Of a stretch of DNA of 64,000 nt, positions 13,101 to 24,320 are shown one piece after another. The notes below the pieces were generated by a model. It searched no databases, was not told where the DNA came from, and saw only the letters and a program-made list of their open reading frames with translations. The stretch spans positions 7,304,068 to 7,368,067 of the forward strand of contig CM043865.1 of assembly GCA_023846275.1 (NCBI GenBank), given 5' to 3'. Within the stretch, counting starts at the first letter, position 1; each line of letters begins with the position of its first letter. The stretch comes from Vanilla planifolia. Its lineage: Eukaryota > Streptophyta > Magnoliopsida > Asparagales > Orchidaceae. A program made the translations under genes and the position numbers.

Positions 13101-16100
13101 TTGGGATCCAAGATAAGTCAATAAAAGCAACCATTGAAGAATGATATTCATATTTAAATAAAACTAATTTTCTTTCAATGTTCATAAAAGATGTATGCAC
13201 TAGAATTATGCTGGCTCAAAGACCAATGGAAAATCGGATAAGATTTTTAATCACATCGTACATGACTAGAGTCACACAACCCACCTAATAAGCCAAAAAC
13301 TCAAACGATATTTTTTTACGTGAAATCAAGCAATCATTGGCTTGAACCAAACCAACTTGGGATAGAATTAAAATTTATGTAAAAATAAGTTATGGATTCA
13401 TATTGTATGTGTATATGTTACTTTGTTTTACCAAAAATGAACTATGACATTGTGAACCAAGAATAGCACTTTTATCCTAACCATACAAATTATGTTTGAT
13501 CACCTCATCAACCAAACTTAGCACACTCTTTTACCATCGTTAGATCAAAAATGGATGTGATAAGAATATATCATATGCAAAACTTCAATCATGGATCAAC
13601 TATTTAGGGATTATTCTTTTTTTTTTTTTGATAGATAATGGTGGTGCTTTATGTACTAATTAAATTTTTTTTTTTTTAAACCATTGAAGACAACAAGAAT
13701 GGAAACTTTAAGACCCCACATAATGATTCATTACTTTTAGCAAAGCAATTATGTTAGCATGGAAATTGTTTTTTCTTTAATATCTGCATTGCTTCACTTG
13801 CATATCTGTAGTTCACTACTGTTGTTTCCTGAGTGAGGTCTAGTTGATGTTACAAAGACAACCTGGAATAATAAGAAAATATTGCAATAACATTATAATT
13901 TGCATGATGGTTTTTACCAAGAGTTGATGCTGATTCTGCTGTTGAACATTGCATTAAGTGTTGCATTATTAGTTCACCCAATTTTGAAAGAGTTCAGTAA
14001 CTTTTTTTAAAATTAGATAAGAACATCAGTCATCTTAGTGCTAAATATTACTTGTCTGTTTTCTGTTTTGTTTATATAGCAAACCATTAAATTTGATGTA
14101 CTTCACAACTTTATGTGTTATGCATTTTGTTTTCTAGTTTTATGCTTGCTTAATGTACTTCATAGCTTCAATCACTAAATCAAATTTTAGTAATTTTTTT
14201 AATAAAAATGTCTAAGGTTAACTAACAATTTGAGCCAAGTTAATATGAGCTCAAGATGGCTCAAAATCAAAACAATCAATTTCATTCAATTTCAAATTGC
14301 TCAAAAAACAATAAATCTAATCTTAATTTGATAATAGCCTGAATCAAGAACAGATCAATAATAACCCTAAGCACCAACAAATTATGGATTCAAATTTTTT
14401 TATATCATTTGGTTTCTCATATGAATTAGTTTTTTACTTACGAGTCATGCAAGAATGATAATATCTACATGGACAACAATGTAGAATGCAAAGTAGTTAA
14501 TCGTGACATATTATAGTTGACGTTACATGATATCATGATCAAAATATTAATTGATGTTTGGTATGCACCAAAGCAAACTTGCATCTTTAAGTTCCCTTAA
14601 TTGAAATGGATATAGGTTCTCTAGGTATGCTAATGACCTTTGGACATGCAAAGATGCATTGATTATCATGAAGATTAAATGAGTTGGAGAACTACATATG
14701 TTACATTGCACAACTATAAGGAAAGCAGCTTCAATTTCAACATTTTTAGGAAAACAAATTGGAGAACTCTATGTTACACGTTGCAACTATGACAAAACTT
14801 ATTAGCTTCAGTTGTACACTTTTGGGAAACAACAGGCTTTGGGTAAACATGGAGTTAGTTTATAGTTATAGCTAGATTTCACTAGCAATATAAGAAACTA
14901 ACTGAGAAGAGCATTTCATAAGATCAATTTTTTTAAAGCATCATGCTTTAGATAGACATAGAATTAGGATATAGTTGCTACTAGAGTTCATGAGCATTAT
15001 GATGCAATAGTTGAGAAGAAGGCTTCATGAAATTAGGATAACAGAGCTCAACATTATATGCCGATCTTACCATAAAATTGTACCATAGAGGCAATTGAGG
15101 CAAGGAGGCATTCTGAAAGCACTAAAATTCTGTGATCGGTGCACTTTGTTACCTATTGTCCTATGTCAATTTGGAGTGGAGATCTTTTGGCGGTGCTAAA
15201 TCCATGAGCAATGGGCATTGTAAAATTATGTGATGCTCATCCTTTTGATGCGTTAGAAAGTTGATAGCTCAATTAAGAGAGGAGTTGAATGGGATCATTT
15301 GGATATTACCACATTGAGTAAAAGAAAAAATCATTATGAATTTATCTCAACATTGATCAAACAAATTTGGTAATATTGAGATAAAAAACATACTAGTTTA
15401 ATTGACTTTGAGTTTGTTATAGCAAAATGGATATGCTTGAATATATTTAAAGATCGGAGATAATTATCCACAAAGAAAGATTGAAGTAGTGGTCCAAATA
15501 CATGGCAATGGAAAGTTGCACCAAGATTTACATGAAGGTCATAATGTCATAAGTCTACCTCGTAGATCTAAAGATTGGACGTATCAGACATGTACCTGAA
15601 CCTTCAAACAGTTCTTAACCTACCCAACTAGTCATGTGTCGCATATCTTTGCAAGGCAAATTAGCCAGGCAATCGTGCTTAACCATGCCACCTTCATCTT
15701 GGCAGTTATGTAGACAAGGAAATTGGATTTTTTGTTAAAAAGAGGTACAGTACAACGATTACTTTCCCCAGGCAACTCAAACTCATTCAGCCGAGTATTC
15801 AATCTCATTGAGACTAAATTAAACATCGGAGGATCACCTTGACGAGGCCATTTTCCATGATATTCCCATTGTGGTCAAGCTACCTTCATTTGTTCAGAAA
15901 ATCAACATTCCTTGGTCAAATTCTGCTGGAATGGCCCTTTATAATTGAGTTGTCGCATAAAAAGACTTTCTTAAATATTATTTTGGGATATAAAATGGCT
16001 GACCATTCCCAGTTTTTATGAAACAATAAGTTCAATTAGAGCTTACCTGGGACATATAAACATAATCCTTAGCAAACAAAATTTGGCTAGCAGGCACTGG

Positions 16101-16508
16101 TAAAGTGAAGAAACGCGCAACCATTGGATCACTGTATTTGAACTGCCGCAGTGCAGTTTGTCTCGCTATATACTCTACCCTAGCTCCTCTGGCCCCAGGA
16201 GAGATGCAGTGATTTGGCCAGGTATCCCTGTCCGTCACGAATAAAGCCAGAATTGGTATACGACGACCAAACAGAGCATGTGGGTAGAAAAAATTTAAAG
16301 ATGGATGAGAAGAAAGGTACCCGAAGAGACGGAACCAAACGGCATCGGAGTAGGCGTGAAGACGGAGAGACTTGGACGACATGGCCAAGCTGCAGACGTC
16401 GCGAACGTTTAAGAAGCTCGTGCAACGTGCGAAGGCGTCGGTGCTGAGATCCCCTAGAGTTCTCGGTTGAGATGGGCTGAACCCAGTAATTGGTGGTGAC
16501 GAATCCAT
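10108..16508 (-). CDS. F-box/WD40-repeat protein (At3g52030 type), first two coding exons
   Basis: Likely the substrate receptor of an SCF (SKP1-CUL1-F-box) ubiquitin ligase, acting in cytosol or nucleus. Exon 1 (about 16,047-16,508) starts at the ATG for MDSSPPITGF and encodes 154 residues. The F-box is at about residues 17-60 (TLGDLSTDAF, then RDVCSLAMSSKSLR, then SDAVWFRLF). A linker follows with VEYIARQTALRQFKYSDP, and the exon ends YMSQ at a CAG|GTAAGC donor. Exon 2 (10,108-10,205, 98 nt) starts in phase 0 after TTAG and reads GQHAVRFDF, then VLRGHNARITCMR, before a GTAAGT donor. The 'H(N/K)ARITCMR' ending is, from memory, typical of this family just before the first WD40 repeat. The exons carrying the WD40 propeller were not found, so they lie beyond the repeats to the left or are lost. 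Intron 1 is about 5.8 kb and holds an antisense copia fossil. An in-frame GTG-started extension upstream of the ATG is treated as 5' leader. Confidence 0.78.
10650..10860 (-). other. Unrecognised open frame inside F-box intron 1
   Basis: A minus-strand frame that stays open from about 10,860 to 10,653 and looks more protein-like than its AT-rich surroundings: it holds YEAAAQNLKNVATAG, GFYIFLPDENLG and CCFQPWKTTRVNF. I do not recognise the family. It may be a remnant of a transposable element or a captured exon. There are no clear splice sites tying it to the F-box gene, and the F-box exons join in phase without it. Confidence 0.3.
11617..11745. repeat. Short direct repeat, two copies about 62 bp apart
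   Basis: The words AACTTCTAATTTGGG, TGCTCTC and TTTATACTAAAATAATC occur in the same order twice, near 11,617-11,672 and 11,679-11,735. The second copy has a small insertion. Confidence 0.7.
12480..15530 (+). mobile_element. Ty1/copia fossil inside F-box intron 1
   Basis: Broken copia body on the plus strand, antisense to the host gene. A gag-like part lies at about 12,480-13,160 (KLYVKKLC and FKIEDNGAM stretches). A protease to pre-integrase region lies at about 14,440-14,830 (LIDVWYAPKQ, where intact copies have 'L.DV.YVP.L', then a GELY-like stretch). The integrase zinc-binding start lies near 15,095-15,150 (GGILKALKFCDRC). No reverse transcriptase or LTR pair was seen. The part between 13.2 and 14.4 kb is unassigned and may be an inserted sequence. 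Heavy decay points to an old insertion. Confidence 0.55.
15540..16040. other. Intron 1 sequence next to F-box exon 1
   Basis: Moderately GC-balanced intron sequence with an open minus frame (15,632-15,826) of no known family. No splice sites were found that would make it an exon in phase with exons 1 and 2. Confidence 0.3.
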
Positions 16509-16571
16509 CGCTGGGGCTCCGATGTCCCCGGATGACAACGCAAGAATAGCGTAGGAGGGGTTGATCACCGT

Positions 16572-16598
16572 TTACCCGGCGGCGCTGCCGCTCCACAT
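16572..16598 (-). promoter_or_regulatory. Short upstream ORF (8 codons) in the F-box gene leader
   Basis: An ATG-started frame (MWSGSAAG, then TAA) lies 63 bases upstream of the main ATG of the F-box/WD40 gene. If included in the transcript it could lower translation of the main frame. That is inference; only the frame itself is seen. Confidence 0.45.
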
Positions 16599-16667
16599 AC
16601 GCAAGGACCGGAGAGAGGTACGAATCCACGGATTGTCAGCACGTTAGTTAAAAACAAACGTTTTCAT

Positions 16668-16680
16668 AATTATATAATAA
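16668..16680 (-). promoter_or_regulatory. Possible TATA box of the F-box/WD40 gene
   Basis: TTATTATATAAT on the minus strand, about 165 bases upstream of the main ATG. It lies where AT-rich DNA meets the GC-richer leader and exon 1. Confidence 0.35.
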
Positions 16681-16699
16681 ATCATTTTAAAAATATTTT

Positions 16700-19600
16700 A
16701 AAAGTCTTATTTAAAAAAAACTAATAATAGAAAGATTATTTATATAAATGACCGTTACCAAAGTATGTTTCAGGACTCCCGGAGAGCGGCCCAACCAGCC
16801 GATCCGATGGGTTGCATCTGACAATTTTATAGAATGTTTGTTAATAATTTAAAAATATATTATTATTAGCCAATCTAATAAGAATCTATTTTTTAGACAT
16901 AAATTAATCAAACAGTAATTGATTAGATGGATTGTTGTCTTTCATGGAAAACACAAATGGTCATGTACTTCATCATGATGTTTAAATTTTGTTTTTATTA
17001 AGAAATATATAATCATTTGAAGACATTTAAGAGATCTTTAATTTTCTTCTCAAACAAGCTAATGAAAATGTCTAATCTTTATTTACTCAAATGGTAGGCT
17101 TAATGTGAAAAAGGAGATTTATCACTATTTAATCAAACATTCTTACTTTCTAAACAATCTAAAACATCAAAATCAAATATTACTTTTTTATTCTATGGTT
17201 AACAAAATCACACACGTGACAATAAACATTCACAACCATATAATATCGTGGAACATAAAACGTACATATGTAAAATATAAAGATGTCATGTCATAATAAG
17301 TATGCCAATATAATGTATATGAATATCTTGACAACGATGTGCCTACTTTATAAATATTAAATTTACTTACCGATTCATAAAGAGATTATTCTTTCGCTTG
17401 TTCATCTTTTCCTTTGGTTTCAAACACAACAACAATTATACATATGTCCATCATTTCATATGCATCTTTTCATTTGTTCTAATTCTTTCTCATTTTATAT
17501 TCACAATACTTCTTAAAATAAAACTACTAATTATATCATTTAATCATACTTATTAGATTGCATGTCTGTTGGTCAATCATCTAATCTTAACTTATCAGAC
17601 TATCCAATCACCCTATCAGACCATCCAATCTATCGATTGAATCATCCAATAAGACATTTTCAATCTCTAGCTCTCTCTATTATTAGACTAGTTATTGAGC
17701 TTCTAACTAGCCATCAAACCAGCTATTAGACCATCTAATGTAATTAAATATAAACTATAATTCATTATATGCATATTAGGCCATCTTATTCAAGCTTTCA
17801 TTCCAATTACATGAATCCATTTTATTACTCTTTTTTTTCTAGTGATTCAAAGTGTTCTTTTTGCATATATTGTGATATTTAAACATTAAATTACAACTTA
17901 ACACCTTTCCTTTCATTTTCATAAGAATGCAAAGGTTTACAATCCAATTGCTTAAATTCTTTTCTTTCCATGAACTTGTAGCTCTCTTTCTTCCATTATT
18001 GACTACTTAAAAACTAAATTGGATCAAACTAGACGGAATTCATACCTTTCTCTTCTCATTTCCAAATATTTTAAATAATATTATAATACATGTAGTGTTA
18101 CAAATGTATTCATTATAAAATGTTATAAATATATTACAATATTTTTTTATTGCAAAATAATTATTAATATAATCTTGCTATGACATATTTTATATTTTAT
18201 GCTTCACAAATGTTAGAATGCCAAAGAAACTCGTTAACATAATGCTTTTGTTTCAAAACATTACAAATATATTTTAACATTAAAAATGATTTATTTAACA
18301 AATAAATATGTAAATATTCTCATTCTAGTAGAAAGTAAATGCCTTTTTATGAACCAATTTAATAAGCCTTGAGTATGCCTTCCAAATGCATAATGTGTAT
18401 GACGTCATGTTAAATTGCAATTGGTAGCTAAATGACACATTTTGTTGGAGCTTTTGATTGGATGTTGAGGGCCAACATCTTGTTTGTAGTTGAGGCTACA
18501 ATGGACACAACCGTAGCAATAGATTAATCACTAGACTTGGGTTTGGTGTGCTTTGTTATAAAATAAACACTTTTTTTATTTTTTTAAATTAATGTAACGA
18601 TATAATATTTATTATTTTAAAACATAGAATAATCCATGCTTGTATCCTTTCACCTCGAGGCCTCACAAGACTCACACTTGGTCTAGTGGTAACCTCAACT
18701 AATGATATTCCTCACCATTCTTGGCCTTTTAACTTCATAAAATATTTTATTTTCTTTTCTGTACCTTTAAGCATTAGTCGATTTACATTTTTTTTATTTA
18801 CTTATTTCACTAAATAAAATATCTTTTTTAATGCTCATGAAAAAAAATTCATGTTATATATACCTTCTATATATATATATATATATATAACTTTTTTTAA
18901 CATGTATCTATTTGTATGATATTCAATAGTAATAAATCTAACATGTCATTTCATTTCAAAAATTAATATATTTAATATGTTACATCATCACACATTCATA
19001 AATATGTGCAATAAAGTGACTATACAATCTGAACTAATTGTTATGCTCATATAAATATTATTTTACAAGGTAAAACCAATTAAGTCATAAAGAAAATAAA
19101 TGTAAACTTTAGTTTACCAACCTTGATTTTGTTGATTATACTAACCCTCAAGTTTTGCTAAATACACCAAATGAATGATACAAACATAATTTTTTTTTTG
19201 AATTTTATTTTTGTTCAAAACATCCAAAATACAAAGTTTACTAATTTAACTATTACGTTTTATTTCAAAATTTTTTATAATCCATTTCCTCTAGGATTCT
19301 TCTCTAGATTTTCGTATTTGATTAACTTAGAAATCAGAATGTTAGATCATTGAATTATCTAGTTAACTTAATCAAAACATTTGACTATGTTTGAATATCC
19401 TTGTATAGGATGATCAAATTGTCCAATCATCCATTAAATCATGAACATACTAGCTAACAACACGTATAGGGAGAAGGCTAAGAGTGGAAACAAAAAAGAG
19501 AGAATCAAAGAGAGAGAAATAAAGAGACAAAAATTATGAAAAGAGGAGGAAGCGTTATCACAATAGAATTGAGTTTTGTAATTAATCTTATTAGCATCAT

Positions 19601-21540
19601 GGCACTCTAAGTAGTCCTAACTACCATAACAAAAAATAACTTACAAAATTTAAATGAAGAAAGCTCACTAATTATGTAATTTATGATACCCTCTATGATT
19701 GATCTATTTGATAGGTATTCCTTTACAAGGCATACCAACAAGAGAGTGATTACCTTCACAAAGTGATTTATGATGAGTACTAATATTATTATGGAGAAAT
19801 AAGACCCATTAAATAAGGCCATAATAGATAATTACTTTTTTATTAACATAAATTTTAGGAATGATTAATCCACATGAGTGAATTGAAATATGGGGTTTTA
19901 TTCATTATTATTTTTTAAATTTTTAAAATGAAATAAAAATTAAGATAAACGTTTTATAGTAAATAACATCAATATTTTTAAGTAGTTTGATTTTAACTCA
20001 AAACTATGTTGACCTCTAATACAAAGACTAAGCTTTCACACTAAATGTCATACCTCCCTTTAAACATCTAGTAGAGAATAATACGGGATCCTATTACAAT
20101 ATCGATTTTCTATTTTTTTCTTACCGAATCATAATTAAAATCTTATAAATCTAGAGAACAAATGAATAATATATTTCTTATAAATTGTCTGATTTTCATA
20201 TGTAGCATTTCAATATTCATATAAACATTTTTTATTTATATCACATAATAAATAAAATTCATCATTCACATAACATTTAAAATAAAAAAACATTTAAATC
20301 ACAACACACATTAAATTAGTTGACAAAATTCACAAATCCACAAGATACATGACATGCAAAACAACCATAGCTTCAAAAGTACAACCATAGCTAATAACAT
20401 TGACTCCATATGATACCTCATAGATTACATCACCACAACATAACAAATCTCACTGTTCAAGCTTAAATATACTCATTGCATGCTTAAATCCTCAATTTTT
20501 CTTGGATCTCCATCTCGTTGTTGTGAACATACTAGCTTAGAATATAAGAATTACGAATGAGCCTAAAAAAGCTTAATGCATAAATCGTAAATAGCAAGAT
20601 AGTATAACAATAAATGTCAACAACCACAATAACATAGGTCAAATAATGAAGATACAAGTAAAAATAAATGACTACACTAAATTGAAAAGTACTAATACAT
20701 ATTTGATTCTATTGATTAAATATGTTATTTTCTACTTGTGTTATTTATTTGAATATTTTTTTCTTAACAATTTTCTTAACTCAATTTGGGTCCCTTTTTT
20801 ATTAATTATTATTTTTACTCAAATATCATATCAACATCCGTTAGAAGATTTTCAATGATAAACCTCCATTTATAGATATTCAATAAAAACAAAATCATAT
20901 AAATGTCAATTAGTATGGCTCCAAAAACTATACCCAATCATCTTATAAACTCAAATATAAACTAGTGACAAAATCTTGAGCCACATACTACATTTAGCCA
21001 CACTATTAGTATGAAGATAATTAGTAACAATTTTTAAGAAGTCTAATCTTCATATCATTTAGTACATCTCATCTTATAATATGATTTATAATCATACCAA
21101 GTAGCCCTAAATTAGGTATTAATGACAAAGTATAACATGGTCCCAAGTAACACTCTTAAGCTAAGAAAAATCATCATTGAAAAAAACATATTTCTTATTA
21201 TTTTATTATGTCAAATCATAGTGTTATTATCATGTTATAAACTAATAAACTAATTATGAATTTCTTAATAACTTTCATACATATTTTCTTTCAACATAGA
21301 ATTCATATAAATCAAGTTTATTTGTCTATGTATCTAGTTAATTTGATATCTAGATTGATGAAATATAAATCTAAGTCACTAAAGTCCTATTACTCAAGTT
21401 TGAGTGTATAAATAAGTTCAATTTTATAATCATAAATAAGAAATATTATTTTATTACAATATGTTTAAGAAATATTAAGTAAACAAGTATACTTATATGA
21501 TATTATATCGATTCAACAACTTAGTCTATATGTTAAGAAT
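16700..21540. other. AT-rich intergenic DNA, no gene seen
   Basis: About 4.8 kb of low-GC sequence with only short frames. It holds an (AT)n run near 18,868-18,890 and a stretch near 18,655-18,740 with a perfect match to the RNA polymerase III A-box (TGGTCTAGTGG, 18,679-18,689), which may be a SINE remnant. Many TAGACCATC/ATCCAATC words cluster near 17,570-17,760, but no clear periodic repeat was found. Confidence 0.5.
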
Positions 21541-21930
21541 CTATTTCCTAAATTGAATAACCCTTTTGATTCTATTATGAACTTGGTTTATATTTTGTAG
21601 ATATATGTCACATATTTATAGGCTTGCAGTTAACAAATATTCTTTTCCTTCCAAAAAAGTTGGCATGATGTGATCAAAGAGTTTAAATATATCCACTTTA
21701 AACAAAAAAAAAATCAATCAACAGAATTTATCAATTTTATCAATTTTTAAAGCATAAAATTTATAAAAAAAAATGAATCAAATGTGTCCCTAAATTGATA
21801 TTTGGTTTAGATATTTTGTTAGAGTATAGCACTCAAGAACATAGTTGCAAAGGAGAAGTTTCATTGCCTTGACCAAAGACTACTTGCTTATAATATTAAC
21901 AACTTTCTTCAAAGAATTTTTTTCGAGTTT
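21541..21930 (-). repeat. Duplicated promoter block, gene-less copy
   Basis: Diverged direct copy of the region around the start and promoter of the peptide gene at 22.4-22.6 kb. The shared words in order are GGTTTATATTT, the TATA region (ATTTATAGGCTTG here, ATTTATAGACTTA there), (T/C)CCTTCCAA, then a distal part near 21,785-21,860 (AATTGATATTTGGTTTAGATATT, with GTTGCAAAGGAG). Left of it, where the coding part should lie, nothing similar to the peptide gene remains and the start codon position is not an ATG. Confidence 0.6.
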
Positions 21931-22357
21931 CTTGTCAAACCGATAAGACAGTCCACAGAGCTCTTCAGAAAATCCTGTTAATATTTACCCATAGATCTAT
22001 ATTTAACAGTTTTCTATTCTAATTTAAGATCTAACCCAAATTTGATTAAAATCTTGTAATTATTTTTTATTTAAAAAATAATCAGCTTTAATAAGATTCT
22101 CATCAAATAAAAATATAAATAAATTAAATAATTTTTATATTATATAATAATATCATTAAATTAAAACCTATTATAATAATTTTCTTGTAATGTTAAATAA
22201 TATTAGAGAAATATCAGAAATATTAATACCTATTTTATCATTTCACATAACTTTTTCACGAAGAGAAAAAAACGAGAGAGAAGAGTTAACAATACATATT
22301 ACCTTCAAACAATTCTTATCATAATCATCAAGAAAACCAAATAACCAGTTCTTCTTT

Positions 22358-22600
22358 TCAAGGACAACATGGTATAGATGGCGGAAGACCCCGGCATTCT
22401 TGGCATGGCGGGGGATATGGTGGCCCAGTGATGGGTCTTGGAATGTTTGTATCAGGTGATGCAACATAATATACTTCTTCCAAATCCTCAGCATTGTTTG
22501 TAGATGCAGTGGAGCAAGCGATGATAGAGAATGAGAATAACACAAGTAATAAAATGATGAAAGGCTTTGTGGAACTTCTCATCTTTATCATAAGGTTCAT
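22358..22600 (-). CDS. Small secreted Pro/Cys-rich peptide precursor
   Basis: An intact single-exon frame of 80 codons from the first ATG, or 74 residues from the third Met (22,582), which may be the better start because the TATA box is very near the first ATG. Residues 11-30 (KPFIILLLVLFSFSIIACS) are a clear signal peptide with likely cleavage after about residue 30. The mature part is about 50 residues, acidic first (NAEDLEEVYYV), then proline-rich (IPRPITGPPYPPP), ending in CQECRGLPPSIPCCP with four Cys. This suits an apoplastic signalling or defence peptide, but I do not recognise a named family. A TATA box (TCTATAAATA) is placed correctly. The flanking promoter block is duplicated. Overlapping frames in other phases are not taken as genes. 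Confidence 0.65.
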   Translation of the reverse strand: MNLMIKMRSSTKPFIILLLVLFSFSIIACSTASTNNAEDLEEVYYVASPDTNIPRPITGPPYPPPCQECRGLPPSIPCCP

Positions 22601-23030
22601 GGTTTATATTTGATCGTTTGGTTCTACGTATTTATAGACTTAATAATTGGTAAACGTTTTTTATCCTTCCAAGAGTTGAAATGTATTCGCTTCATAGGAA
22701 AAAAGATTTTCATCTCCCTTTTTCACAAAAATAAAAAGGAAGATGTTTTGTTAAGAAATGAAGAGCTGAATAACTTATACGATTTAAATCATATTTTGTA
22801 TTTATAAATTTCTTGCCAACCAATAGAAAAATGTATCAATTTTTTATACCATGAAATTAATGACAAAATTAATCAAGTGGGTCCTTAAAATTGATACTTG
22901 ATTTAGATATTCTATAGAAATGTAGAAGCCAACAACTTTGCTGCAAAGGAATGAATATATCACTTTGAGCAAAGTGTGAGTAAACTGCTTACAATGTGAA
23001 CAAAAGCTCCCTTCAAAGAAAATACTGCAA
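22560..23030 (-). repeat. Duplicated promoter block, gene-bearing copy
   Basis: Partner of the block at 21,541-21,930, offset by about 1.02-1.09 kb. The offset grows because of insertions in this copy (about 22,690-22,830). Shared words are listed under the other copy. The distal part here reads AATTGATACTTGATTTAG near 22,890. Confidence 0.6.
22629..22640 (-). promoter_or_regulatory. TATA box of the secreted-peptide gene
   Basis: AGTCTATAAATA on the minus strand, about 30-40 bases upstream of the first ATG and 50 upstream of the third Met codon. This spacing favours a transcription start just before or at the first ATG and translation from a downstream Met. Confidence 0.55.
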
Positions 23031-23039
23031 GCACTTGAA

Positions 23040-24320
23040 GTTTGATCCACGTTAACTTTTATGGTTGAGCCACAGAAAACATTCTAATCCTTTTACATAA
23101 TGAGAAAATAAGGATAATAATCAAACTTGTGGAGTAGGTTATACGCTGAATTAATTGTCAAGTAAGTCTTACACACTGTCTAGAAATTTGGTAATAAATG
23201 CAAATTAAAATCAAATGCCATTCTCTTTTATTCCCTTTCAAAGTCAATTTATCGCTATTTTTAAAAAATCATGTGAATTCACTTATACTCTTTCTTTGTT
23301 TATTTTACATTTTACTTTCCTTTTTCGTTGATTCTTAAGACAAGGGTCTTTAGCGATTCAATTTCTTTTAGTTTCTACCTTAAAAGCATGTTATTCCAAA
23401 ACAATTCATTCTGAAATGAGGATTTAAATCCTTTAAATTACCATCTCTTAAACACATCATTCCAAAAATAGGCTCACTTTCAAAACACGTCGTTCTAAAT
23501 AGTAGATTTCAAGTTATTTAAGCTATTAGCCTATCATTTTTCAATCAACTTTTATTCTTACTCATTTATTTCACTATTTTCTTATTATTTTCTTCAAAAT
23601 AACTCAAAACTTTATTCCCTTTTTTGAATTAATGTTTTCATAATTCATATTTTAAAATCATGTTATAACATTTTTTAAGAAATAGTACACATTGTGATAA
23701 CACAATGTTGACAAATAACATGTCAAATTGAACATAAGAAAATATCACATTGAATAATTATCAGCAAACATTGTAAAACAAGCATGGATAATAATTATCT
23801 AAAATTTGGAATAAATTTGAATCATTTCCTATTGGGTTGCTAAATTACAAGTAGCATTACATCAAATAAATACATATATGTACAAAGCTTGTTTACCTTG
23901 ATTCTAATGTAATGGTTATGCCAAAAACTCAATTCTTACTTGTGAAGCCCGTTATGAGTTTGACTCCCTTCTCTTTTTTACTTGCTTGGTTGTGATTATT
24001 TTTTCCAACTCCTATTTGTTTTCAAGTATTCATTTTCTCTCTCTCCTTCTTTGTGTCACCTCTTATATATATATATTCCCCATTCACAACATCTTTTCTC
24101 TCTCTTAGCTCTTTTATAATTTTTTTAATCTTATGACTATTATTCTTTCTCATACCAACACTTTATTTTCTATCCTATTCACCTATGTTGCCTCTTCTTT
24201 TCCTAGAATCACCCTCACCTCCTCTCTCATCTTATCTCCATCTCTCCTATTTACAATCTTTCTTCCGCTCTCTCCTCCTTGCTAGTAGCCCTCCCTTTTT
24301 CCCTTCTAATAACATCTTTT
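23040..24320. other. Intergenic DNA with possible SINE remnant
   Basis: AT-rich, then strongly pyrimidine-rich (CTCTCT-type) from about 24,030 to 24,300. Near 23,895-23,985 there is a stretch with a one-mismatch polymerase III B-box-like word (GTTTGACTC), resembling tails of plant SINE-like repeats. No gene seen. Confidence 0.35.

Noticed and set aside
16214-16447. Plus-strand Arg-rich frame
   Set aside because: Antisense shadow of F-box exon 1.
16180-16629. 149-codon frame overlapping the F-box exon in another phase
   Set aside because: Begins with GTG and has no family match; the overlapping frame carries the F-box and joins exon 2 in phase.
22243-22545. 100-codon frame overlapping the peptide gene
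   Set aside because: Lacks a signal peptide and any family trait; the frame at 22,358-22,600 has both signal peptide and TATA spacing.
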